NCBI GenBank assembly: GCA_015068135.1 | Contig: SVLB01000006.1 | Location: 1 to 64,000 of the forward strand | Reading direction: 5' to 3' | Source: Oscillospiraceae bacterium | GTDB lineage: Bacteria; Bacillota; Clostridia; Oscillospirales; Oscillospiraceae | DNA: 64,000 nt | Part shown: positions 6,711 through 13,301 of the stretch, one piece after another | Layout: the number at the start of each line of letters is the position of its first letter | Numbering within the stretch: position 1 is the first letter of the stretch | Made by a program: the position numbers and the translations under genes | Notes under the pieces: model-generated | Database searches by the model: none | What the model saw: the letters and a program-made list of their open reading frames with translations, nothing else | Told to the model about the DNA's origin: nothing

Positions 6711-9563
6711 ATGGATTATTTATCCGCATTAAATGAAAAACAATTGGAAGCCGTAATGGCAACGGAGGGGTATCTCCGGGTGATTGCCGGCGCAGGCAGT
6801 GGGAAAACTAAGCTGCTGGTAAGCCGGTATGCTTATCTTGTAAAGGAGTACGGCATTAATTCTGCCAACATCCTCTGCGTGACCTTCACCAACAAGGCTG
6901 CCGGAGAGATGAAGCGCCGTATCCGCAGCCTAATCGGCCAGGAGTACGACACGTCGTTAATCTGTACATACCACGGGTTCTGCGTTCGGGTGCTCCGGGA
7001 GGATATTGAGAAGATTTTCTATCCCAAGGAGTTCCAAATCATTGACAATGCCCAGCAAAAGGCAATCTTAGGGGACATCTATCAGAAATTCGAGCTGAAG
7101 CTGGACCATGCCAGCTTTGAGAAGATCATCAAGCAGATCGCATTCTTCAAAGCTAGGCATCGCGACTATGTGGCAAAGATGTGCTGCACCGATCATTGTC
7201 AGATCGTTCCAGAAATCGCAACCATGGACGATCAGATCATTGAAGAATTCCTGCAAAAGCAGAAGCAGATCTATGCTATGGACTTCCATGATCTGTTGTA
7301 CTTCGTGCTGGACATTTTTAACCGCTGTCCGGAGGTTTTGGAGAAATGGCAGGACCGGCTGAACTATATCCAGGTGGACGAGTTTCAGGACAGCTCCAAC
7401 ACGGAGATGGAGCTGGTGGACAGGCTGTCGGAAAAGCACAAGAATCTGATGATCGTAGGCGACCCGGATCAGAATATCTACGAATGGCGTGGCTCTGATG
7501 TGAAGTTGCTGGTGGATTTTGATAAAACCCACATTCCTACACAAACAGTCATTTTGAATCAAAACTACCGCTCCACACCGCAAATTCTTCGCTGTGCAAA
7601 CACGCTGATTGAAAAGAATGTGTTCCGGCTGAAAAAGGACTTGTTTACTAAAAGCGGTGACGGTGTGCAGGTATACCATTACCACGAGAAAAACGAGTAC
7701 GCAGAGGCAGACCGGATTATTGCCAATATCCATCAGATCCGCAAAGAGACCGGCTGTAATTATGCAGATTTTGCGGTTTTGTACCGTTCCGGTTTCCTCT
7801 CCCGGGTCATCGAAAAGAAGTTCACAGAGAACGGCGTTCCCTACGAGATTTTCGGCGGTGTGAAATTCTATCAGCGTATGGAGATCCAAGATGTTATGGC
7901 ATATTTGCGGCTGGTGGCTTTTGATGACGACATTTCCTTTAAACGGATTGTAAACAAGCCTCGCCGGAAATTTGGCAGGATCAAGCTCCAGAGGCTTCTG
8001 GCACTGCAGAAAGATGGTGTATCTCTATTCCAAACTCTGCAGGACAATTTGGACGACCCCACCTTTAAGGGAAGCGGTGCAAAAGAGTTTGCTGCTGTTA
8101 TTAACGCAGTGCGGCGGCTGCATCAAGCCATTCCCCTATCCGAGTGTGTAGAACGCATCTGCACAGACAGTGGATACGAAAAATACATCCGGGAGCTGGG
8201 CGACATGGAACGGTTTGAAAACCTGTCGGAATTCAAGCGAATCGCTTCGGAATATGAGAACAACTTTGGAGAACAAGTATCGCTGAAGGAGTTTATCAAT
8301 CAGATTTCCTTGCAATCGGAGGATGACAGCGAGGAAGCCTGTGATATGGTGAAGCTAATGACCATCCATGCGGCAAAGGGCTTGGAGTTCCCTTACGTAT
8401 TTATCATAGGCTTTTCAGAAGGTATCTTTCCCTCTGCCAAAACCATCGAGGAGCGGAAAAAGATGGGTTTGGAAGAGGAACGCAGGCTGTGCTATGTGGC
8501 GATCACCAGGGCAGAAAAAAGGCTGTTCTTGTTGGACAGTGAAGGATATACCCAAAACGGCAAACAAAAGCTCCCCTCCCGATTCCTGAAGGAGATCGGC
8601 GAGGAGAACTATATCCGTGTGGGTACTATCTCCAAGGAACTGCAGTATAATGCTGACCGTTATGCAGCCCAACTGTACGATGAGCCAGTAGTCACGCCAC
8701 CTAAGACCGCTGGAGCAAGAGTGACCCATCCGGCATTTGGTGAAGGCGAGATTTTGGGTTTTGGTCGAAATAATAACAGCTACCGGGTGAAATTTGATAA
8801 GCTGGCAAGCGAGCGGGAGATTTCCGTTGATTTCTTTAACAAGCCCCGGACATTACCTCAAATACCAGCACCTGCTCCGGAGAAACCTGCAGAAATACCG
8901 CGGCCGATAGAAGAAAAAGTAGAGACACCCGCGGAACAACTGCCCCACCCGGTGGAAGAAAAATCGCAGAAAGAGAAATCTGCCAATAATCCTTTGTATG
9001 GTTATGAGCAAGTAGATGCATTTAAGTTACAAACCAAGGAGTCCAGGCAATCCTCATCAGAAAAGAAAGAACCTGTGAACGAGCCGCAACAGCAGCCGAA
9101 CTTGGAAGATTACGATAATCTCTGGAAACGGGATGATGTGCCGAAAATCGGCTGGGTCTGCACCGGTGTTACAGATTTGGGTGAGCCTGTGGGCGTGTGT
9201 GAAATGTGCGGTCATCAGATCATTCGCTATGTCCACCATATGTATCACCCAAATTTCGGCAGTTTGGGGGTAGGCTGTATTTGCGCCGGCAAAATGGAGG
9301 GCAACATTGAACAGGCGAAGAAGCGGGAGCAGGATTTCAAGAGCAAAGAATCCCGGAAGGAAAACTTTAAGAACCGGCAATGGAAAACCTCTAAGAATTC
9401 CAACAGTTACTTAAAGATCAAGGATCACCTAGTAGTGTTGTATCATAACAAGAAATACGATACCTGGAAATATTCCTTGGACAATGTTTTCTGCCCGGAG
9501 ATTTACCCCACCCGGGAAGAAGCTATGGATGCGGCCTTTGAAGCTTTGGAAAAACTCCGATAA
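6711..9563 (+). CDS. UvrD/PcrA-type superfamily 1 helicase with Cys/His-rich C-terminal extension
   Basis: 950 residues. SF1A motifs: Walker A IAGAGSGKTKLL (near 24-35), motif Ia TFTNKAAGEM, Walker B VDEFQDSSNTE, motif III GDPDQNIYEWRG, motif IV NYRSTPQIL, motif V MTIHAAKGLEFPYVFI, motif VI YVAITRAEKRLFL. These predict a 3'-5' ATP-dependent DNA helicase. After a PcrA-like tail (HPAFGEGEILGF) comes a Pro/Glu-rich linker (about 725-800). A final domain carries C830-x2-C833, H835, HH842-843, H846 and C856-x-C858, probably metal-binding. Typical UvrD is about 720-750 residues, so the last 200 are an addition. Ribosome site GGGGTGATG. It follows the small unknown gene after 114 nt. Confidence 0.92.
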   Translation: MDYLSALNEKQLEAVMATEGYLRVIAGAGSGKTKLLVSRYAYLVKEYGINSANILCVTFTNKAAGEMKRRIRSLIGQEYDTSLICTYHGFCVRVLREDIEKIFYPKEFQIIDNAQQKAILGDIYQKFELKLDHASFEKIIKQIAFFKARHRDYVAKMCCTDHCQIVPEIATMDDQIIEEFLQKQKQIYAMDFHDLLYFVLDIFNRCPEVLEKWQDRLNYIQVDEFQDSSNTEMELVDRLSEKHKNLMIVGDPDQNIYEWRGSDVKLLVDFDKTHIPTQTVILNQNYRSTPQILRCANTLIEKNVFRLKKDLFTKSGDGVQVYHYHEKNEYAEADRIIANIHQIRKETGCNYADFAVLYRSGFLSRVIEKKFTENGVPYEIFGGVKFYQRMEIQDVMAYLRLVAFDDDISFKRIVNKPRRKFGRIKLQRLLALQKDGVSLFQTLQDNLDDPTFKGSGAKEFAAVINAVRRLHQAIPLSECVERICTDSGYEKYIRELGDMERFENLSEFKRIASEYENNFGEQVSLKEFINQISLQSEDDSEEACDMVKLMTIHAAKGLEFPYVFIIGFSEGIFPSAKTIEERKKMGLEEERRLCYVAITRAEKRLFLLDSEGYTQNGKQKLPSRFLKEIGEENYIRVGTISKELQYNADRYAAQLYDEPVVTPPKTAGARVTHPAFGEGEILGFGRNNNSYRVKFDKLASEREISVDFFNKPRTLPQIPAPAPEKPAEIPRPIEEKVETPAEQLPHPVEEKSQKEKSANNPLYGYEQVDAFKLQTKESRQSSSEKKEPVNEPQQQPNLEDYDNLWKRDDVPKIGWVCTGVTDLGEPVGVCEMCGHQIIRYVHHMYHPNFGSLGVGCICAGKMEGNIEQAKKREQDFKSKESRKENFKNRQWKTSKNSNSYLKIKDHLVVLYHNKKYDTWKYSLDNVFCPEIYPTREEAMDAAFEALEKLR

Positions 9564-9567
9564 CGAA

Positions 9568-9607
9568 ACACCACCTGATGGGGCGAAAATGCCCCGTCGG
9601 GTGGTGT
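9568..9607 (+). repeat. Intergenic hairpin repeat, copy 4 (terminator-like)
   Basis: ACACCACCTGATGGGGC-GAAAAT-GCCCCGTCGGGTGGTGT, a 17-bp stem with two T-G pairs, starting 5 nt after the helicase stop codon. A second small hairpin follows at 9622-9640 (GGAAGTG-AAAAA-CATTTCC). Confidence 0.85.
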
Positions 9608-9621
9608 ATCCTTAAAGCAGG

Positions 9622-9640
9622 AAGTGAAAAACATTTCCGC
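9622..9640 (+). repeat. Second leader hairpin, copy A
   Basis: GGAAGTG-AAAAA-CATTTCC, 7 bp with one G-T pair. It is conserved with 10752-10770 and 11620-11637, each time 14-17 nt after the large hairpin, and is followed by CCAGAAA. Here the promoter at 9655 lies downstream of it. Confidence 0.7.
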
Positions 9641-9654
9641 CAGAAAAGATTTGT

Positions 9655-9683
9655 TTGACAAAACATATCATTTGGTAGATAAT
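9655..9683 (+). promoter_or_regulatory. Sigma-A-type promoter of the 9710 gene
   Basis: TTGACA (9655-9660), 17-nt spacer, GATAAT (9678-9683), 26 nt before the start codon at 9710. Confidence 0.82.
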
Positions 9684-9709
9684 TAAATAAAAACGAAGGG
9701 ATATAAACT

Positions 9710-10081
9710 ATGGAACAATTTGATTACAATACATACAATGCGTTGGACGAACAGCTGAATGCATACTTTGCGTCTGTTGGCTTTGATGCAGAAGAGATGT
9801 GGGATATTCAATCGGAATTAGTAGGCTTATTCTTCGATTTTACGAATGTGGAGATCGAAGACTTTGCAGAAGCGAAAGCACTCATTCAACGGTTTGTGGA
9901 AAAGAGCAAAATCATCAAGGATGCCTTCTACTATCCTATTTCTCTGCAAGAATGCATTCAACTGTTGATGTTGATCGCGAATTATCCCGTTATTGAGGGA
10001 GATGAATATGAGGAGCTTATGAGCGAAGCGCATAAAGCAGTCTACATCTTCCACACTGCAACTAACCACGCTGGCGAATAA
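9710..10081 (+). CDS. Unknown acidic protein, 123 residues
   Basis: Begins MEQFDYNTYNALDEQLNAYF. All-helical and strongly acidic; no Cys and no membrane segment. It has its own strong promoter at 9655-9683 and an AAGGG ribosome site. A hairpin repeat lies on each side (9568 and 10093). I recognise no family. Small acidic proteins in islands are sometimes antitoxins, DNA mimics or anti-defence proteins, but nothing in the sequence decides this. Confidence 0.7.
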   Translation: MEQFDYNTYNALDEQLNAYFASVGFDAEEMWDIQSELVGLFFDFTNVEIEDFAEAKALIQRFVEKSKIIKDAFYYPISLQECIQLLMLIANYPVIEGDEYEELMSEAHKAVYIFHTATNHAGE

Positions 10082-10092
10082 TCAATCAACAA

Positions 10093-10124
10093 CACCCGAT
10101 GGGGCGAAAATGCCCCGTCGGGTG
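10093..10124 (+). repeat. Intergenic hairpin repeat, copy 5 (terminator-like)
   Basis: CACCCGATGGGGC-GAAAAT-GCCCCGTCGGGTG, 13-bp stem with one T-G pair, followed by GTGTTCCTTTTATG. It lies between convergent genes (9710 rightward, 10158 leftward), so a terminator role for the 9710 gene fits. Confidence 0.88.
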
Positions 10125-10157
10125 GTGTTCCTTTTATGTATTTTGCGTTGTATGCTA

Positions 10158-10667
10158 TCAGTACACAACATCATCTGTCTCGATAATTTGGTAAACTACA
10201 TTTTCCAAATTGGACTCTTCCACGATCTTCTTTTTAATAGGATCCGTACATATCGCCGGCTGCAGATAGATAACGGCCTTGTTATAGCGCAGATCCACAC
10301 GTCCCATTGGATAATGATTATATTTCTTCCCATGGGTGACTTCCGTTGAAAGGTTTTCCCATTCCTTCTTGTGGTGTTTCTTAGGAACTCCGGGTGGTTC
10401 CTTGATGTAAATCAAATTTCCGTCTACGACCCAAAAAACGCCTTGCATGCATCGATTTGTAATAAATACATCGCAGTTTATCGCACCACATAAATGATCG
10501 TTGGAAGAAAATGCACAGCGCTTGCAACACCAGTAACAGATATACGCTCCGTCTTCCCTGTTAGTTTTAGGGTGTGGGCAAAAGCGTATTTGCGGGATGC
10601 GGTATTGACGGCCACATTTTCCGCAGATGTAGGAAGATGTAGTTTGATTCGTTTCTTGCGAACTCAT
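10158..10667 (-). CDS. Unknown protein with Cys-rich zinc-ribbon N-terminus
   Basis: 169 residues, the only complete leftward gene of the island. The N-terminal half is Cys-rich: CGKCGRQYRIPQIRFCPH, then ICYWCCKRC, HLCGAINC, and RCMQGVFWV, which suggests one or two zinc ribbons. The C-terminal half (VVDGNLIYIKEPPGVPKK, RVDLRYNKAVIYLQPAIC) has no recognised fold. AAGGAGG ribosome site, 8 nt spacer. It sits between two direct copies of the hairpin repeat (10093 and 10705), which makes it look like an inserted cassette. Function unknown. Confidence 0.78.
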   Translation of the reverse strand: MSSQETNQTTSSYICGKCGRQYRIPQIRFCPHPKTNREDGAYICYWCCKRCAFSSNDHLCGAINCDVFITNRCMQGVFWVVDGNLIYIKEPPGVPKKHHKKEWENLSTEVTHGKKYNHYPMGRVDLRYNKAVIYLQPAICTDPIKKKIVEESNLENVVYQIIETDDVVY

Positions 10668-10704
10668 ATTGAATACCTCCTTTTCTTATGTCCTTAGACT
10701 ATCA

Positions 10705-10736
10705 CACCCGATGGGGCGAAAATGCCCCGTCGGGTG
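10705..10736 (+). repeat. Intergenic hairpin repeat, copy 6 (in a divergent gap)
   Basis: CACCCGATGGGGC-GAAAAT-GCCCCGTCGGGTG, identical in stem and loop to copy 5. It lies between the divergent starts at 10667 and 10792, so no upstream gene reads into it from the left. It therefore belongs to the leader or promoter region of the Spo0A-like gene rather than to a gene end. Confidence 0.88.
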
Positions 10737-10751
10737 GTGTATCTTTATGGC

Positions 10752-10770
10752 AGGAAATGAGAAACATTTC
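10752..10770 (+). repeat. Second leader hairpin, copy B
   Basis: GGAAATG-AGAAA-CATTTCC, a perfect 7-bp stem. The A-T pair here replaces the G-T pair of copy A. The ribosome site AAAGGAGAG of the Spo0A-like gene lies a few nt downstream. Confidence 0.75.
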
Positions 10771-10791
10771 CGCCAGAAAGGAGAGATACAT

Positions 10792-11565
10792 ATGAAAAAG
10801 CAAGTGTTGATCGCGGATGCAGATGAGCAGTTTCGTAATGAATTGGTAAAAGCTTTTGACGGCAACGAAGAATTTGAAGTAGTAGGAGTTGCGGTAGATG
10901 GCGAGGAGACTCAGAAAATGCTTCGAACAAAACGAGCAGACTATTTAGTAATGGATACGCTTATGCCTAAAATTGACGGATTGACCATTTTGGAGTATTT
11001 ACGCCACATGTGGCACCGTCCTAAAGTACTGGTAACATCTGAGTTTATCAGTAAATATGTGGCGGTAACAGCGATGCGTATGGGTGCGCAACAACTGCTA
11101 TATAAGCCCTGTGATGTTGATTTGATTATTAGGAACTTGCAGAGAATGGACAGGGGTGAAGCTGGCTGTCCCGTGGTTTTCCTTTGGAATGGTAAGCAAA
11201 ATTTAGAAACACTGGTGACGAGTATTCTTCATGAAATTGGTGTTCCTGCCAGCGTTAAAGGCTACTATTACTTGCGTGAGGCAATTATGATTGCTGCTAA
11301 TGATATGGATGTACTCAATGCTATGAACAATGTGCTGTATGCGGAAGTGGCAAACAGACTCCAGACTACAACAAAGAAGGTGGAGAGGGCAATCCGCGGT
11401 GCAATAGAAATTGCATGGGATCGAGGTGATTTGGATACTTTGCAACGTTTCTTTGGTTATACTGTTTCCAATACGAAAGGAAAACCAACCAACACGGAGT
11501 TTATTTCCCTCATTGCCGATCAAATCCGACTCTGGATGAAAGCAAATCCAGAGCAGTTAAAGTAA
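10792..11565 (+). CDS. Spo0A-like response regulator (receiver plus Spo0A C-terminal domain)
   Basis: 257 residues from the ATG at 10792 (AAAGGAGAG upstream). The receiver (1-119) keeps phospho-acceptor D55 (YLVMDTLMPKIDG), T82 and K105 (LYKP). The acidic pair DD of Spo0A is ADAD here, so one of the two residues is changed. Residues 142-250 match the Spo0A DNA-binding domain closely: SILHEIGVPASVKGYYYLRE, LYAEVANRLQTTTKKVERAI, IEIAWDRGDLDTL, FGYTVSNTKGKPTNTEFI. Spo0A is the master sporulation regulator; the island context and the neighbouring receiver-less relative suggest this is an accessory paralogue, but a genome search is needed to exclude that it is the only spo0A. Confidence 0.85.
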   Translation: MKKQVLIADADEQFRNELVKAFDGNEEFEVVGVAVDGEETQKMLRTKRADYLVMDTLMPKIDGLTILEYLRHMWHRPKVLVTSEFISKYVAVTAMRMGAQQLLYKPCDVDLIIRNLQRMDRGEAGCPVVFLWNGKQNLETLVTSILHEIGVPASVKGYYYLREAIMIAANDMDVLNAMNNVLYAEVANRLQTTTKKVERAIRGAIEIAWDRGDLDTLQRFFGYTVSNTKGKPTNTEFISLIADQIRLWMKANPEQLK

Positions 11566-11571
11566 CTGACA

Positions 11572-11603
11572 CACCCGATGGGGCGAAATTACCCCATCGG
11601 GTG
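11572..11603 (+). repeat. Intergenic hairpin repeat, copy 7
   Basis: CACCCGATGGGG-CGAAATTA-CCCCATCGGGTG, a perfect 12-bp stem; the usual T-G pair is a T-A pair here. It starts 6 nt after the stop codon of the Spo0A-like gene. Confidence 0.85.
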
Positions 11604-11619
11604 GTGTATCCTTATGGTA

Positions 11620-11637
11620 GGAAGTGAAAAACATTTC
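11620..11637 (+). repeat. Second leader hairpin, copy C
   Basis: GAAGTG-AAAAA-CATTTC, directly upstream of CCAGAAAGGAG, the ribosome site of the short ORF at 11658. Confidence 0.65.
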
Positions 11638-11657
11638 ATCCAGAAAGGAGAAAACAT

Positions 11658-11723
11658 GTGAAATATAAGGTTTTGTTTGCAAATGAAGATAGATTGTTTA
11701 CATTTCTCAAATATATGATATGA
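11658..11723 (+). pseudogene. 21-codon remnant of a receiver domain (or leader peptide)
   Basis: GTG start with a good AAAGGAG ribosome site, then KYKVLFANEDRLFTFLKYMI and TGA. This lines up with the first 21 residues of the Spo0A-like regulator (KKQVLIADADEQFRNELVKAF). The rest of the receiver is gone; the tandem-domain gene begins 35 nt later. Either a decayed receiver start or a short leader ORF now used to couple translation. Confidence 0.6.
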
Positions 11724-11758
11724 TAAAAATAAAGATTTTATCCTGGCAGGAGAAAGAT

Positions 11759-12526
11759 ATGAAAGCAAAGAGAGAAAGAATTACAAACTGGGTAATTTCG
11801 AAAGCAGTTCATGATATTGGTATTCCTGCTAATATCACAGGTTACTACTATATGATCGAAGCAGTGAAAATTGCGGTGGATAATGAAACTGCCGTATCCG
11901 GTATAACAAATAACATTTATGCGACTGTGGCAGAACGGTTTTGTACCACCGCAAGGCGTGTCAGTGATTCGATTGCCCGTGCAATTGCCATTGGCTGGGA
12001 ACGCGCCGAATTGTATACCTTGGATAGCTATTTTGGGCATGATGCCTATAACGCTATCGCAATGCCTGCCAGTGAGGAATGTATACGTATTTTGGCAGAG
12101 CGTGTCCGTCTGACCTGCGAGAAGACTGATGTGGAAACAGTGTTTTCAAAGCATGCAATAGCAAGTAGTAACGTAAAGAATCAGGATCTGGCAACACGAG
12201 TATTAAATGAGTTGGCCGTTCCTGCCCATTTGAAAGGTTTTCACTATTTGGCAGATGCAATTGCCCTTGCTATAGATGATATAGATATAGTTTTCTCTTA
12301 CTCGTTAAGCAAGGTTCTGTATCAGATCATTGCAGATCGATATAATACAACTCCCGGTCGGGTTGAATATGCGATTCGATATGCTATTGAAGCCTGCTGG
12401 GACTTGGGCGATCTTGACGCTTTGAAGAGTTGGTTTGAATACACAGTGAGTCCATGGAAAGGCAAACCTTCTAACGGTGAGTTCATTGCTATGATTGCGG
12501 ATACGATCCGACGGAGGCTTGATTGA
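11759..12526 (+). CDS. Tandem Spo0A-type DNA-binding domains, no receiver
   Basis: 255 residues from the ATG at 11759 (CAGGAGA 6 nt upstream); an in-frame start at 11720 is less likely because its ATG overlaps the receiver remnant and has no ribosome site. Two Spo0A C-terminal domains lie in a row. Domain 1 (about 10-120): AVHDIGIPANITGYYYMIEA, FCTTARRVSDSIARAIAIGW. Domain 2 (about 143-255): VLNELAVPAHLKGFHYLADA, YNTTPGRVEYAIRYAIEACW, EYTVSPWKGKPSNGEFIAMI. Domain 2 keeps the recognition-helix pattern RVExAIRxAIE; domain 1 has lost several of these positions. Spo0A normally dimerises on its 0A box after phosphorylation, so a fused pair may act as a phosphorylation-independent regulator. That role is inferred. 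Confidence 0.82.
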   Translation: MKAKRERITNWVISKAVHDIGIPANITGYYYMIEAVKIAVDNETAVSGITNNIYATVAERFCTTARRVSDSIARAIAIGWERAELYTLDSYFGHDAYNAIAMPASEECIRILAERVRLTCEKTDVETVFSKHAIASSNVKNQDLATRVLNELAVPAHLKGFHYLADAIALAIDDIDIVFSYSLSKVLYQIIADRYNTTPGRVEYAIRYAIEACWDLGDLDALKSWFEYTVSPWKGKPSNGEFIAMIADTIRRRLD

Positions 12527-12541
12527 TGTTAGATTCTACAA

Positions 12542-12578
12542 ACACCCGATGGGGCAGAAATGCCACATCTGATGGTGT
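12542..12578 (+). repeat. Intergenic hairpin repeat, copy 8 (degenerate)
   Basis: ACACCCGATGGGGC-AGAAAT-GCCACATCTGATGGTGT with three mismatches, 15 nt after the stop of the tandem-domain gene. A decayed second-hairpin segment (GCAGGAAGTAACC) follows at about 12588. Confidence 0.75.
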
Positions 12579-12623
12579 ATCCTTAAAGCAGGAAGTAACC
12601 TTATATCGACAGAAGGAATGTGG

Positions 12624-12652
12624 TTGATTTTCCAGCGCAGAAAATATATAAT
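12624..12652 (+). promoter_or_regulatory. Sigma-A-type promoter of the Sel1 gene
   Basis: TTGATT (12624-12629), 17-nt spacer, TATAAT (12647-12652), 33 nt before the ATG at 12686. Confidence 0.8.
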
Positions 12653-12685
12653 TTAGATAATAACTAATCTACAGGAGGTATACAT

Positions 12686-13189
12686 ATGACAGTTTATGAT
12701 TTAATACAGGATGAACTATGGTGCCAGATCTTTAGAAATTCAGAAGATTTTTTGTTGAGTGAGGCAAAAAATGAGAATGCAGATGCTATGCTGTTGCTGG
12801 CTATGTACTATAATTTTAGTGATTACCGCGACTATGAGAAGGCAATAGAATGGTATCAAAAAGCAGCGGATGCCGGTTGTGCAGATGGATACTACCATCT
12901 TGCTGAGCTCTATATTGACCATTACAGAGATCACGATAAATCAATGGAATATTATCAAAAGGCTGTTGATATGGGCTCCGCAAATGCAATGTTCGAAATG
13001 GGCCGCCGTTATTACAAGGGATTTCTCGTACCTGAGGACGAAAAGAAGGCATGGGCGCTTTTCGAGCAAGCAGCTCATTTAGGTCATGGCGAAGCTTGGC
13101 TGTGGCTGTCTGAACACGAGAAGGATGCTGAAAAGGCGCTCCAATACGCACATGAGGCATGCTACAAGTGTCTTGAGAATCAATGGTAA
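12686..13189 (+). CDS. Sel1-like repeat protein
   Basis: 167 residues with three Sel1/TPR-like repeats: DAMLLLAMYYNFSDYRDYEK-AIEWYQKAADAG, DGYYHLAELYIDHYRDHDKS-MEYYQKAVDMG, and NAMFEMGRRYYKGFLVPEDE-KKAWALFEQAAHLG. Sel1 repeats are protein-binding scaffolds, often in signalling. No signal peptide, so cytoplasmic. Strong promoter at 12624 and a near-consensus AGGAGG ribosome site. It shares the hairpin-bounded layout of its neighbours; its partner is unknown. Confidence 0.88.
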   Translation: MTVYDLIQDELWCQIFRNSEDFLLSEAKNENADAMLLLAMYYNFSDYRDYEKAIEWYQKAADAGCADGYYHLAELYIDHYRDHDKSMEYYQKAVDMGSANAMFEMGRRYYKGFLVPEDEKKAWALFEQAAHLGHGEAWLWLSEHEKDAEKALQYAHEACYKCLENQW

Positions 13190-13220
13190 TCTCCAATTTA
13201 GAGCAAACAATAGTTACAAT

Positions 13221-13256
13221 AACACCCGATGGGGCAGAAATGCCACATCGGGTGTT
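13221..13256 (+). repeat. Intergenic hairpin repeat, copy 9
   Basis: AACACCCGATG pairs perfectly with CATCGGGTGTT (11 bp), with an inner GGC/GCC and an AGAAAT loop. Outer pairs differ from the other copies but remain complementary. It lies between the Sel1 and WYL genes. Confidence 0.85.
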
Positions 13257-13301
13257 GTAATATGGTGTCAAACATGATACACTAAACATGAGGTGATTGA
13301 A

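Noticed and set aside
319-13256. Integron-type attC sites
   Set aside because: The hairpins are short, lack GTTRRRY/RYYYAAC core sites, and no integron integrase is seen.
319-13256. CRISPR array
   Set aside because: Repeats are spaced by whole genes, not by 30-40 nt spacers, and no cas gene is present.
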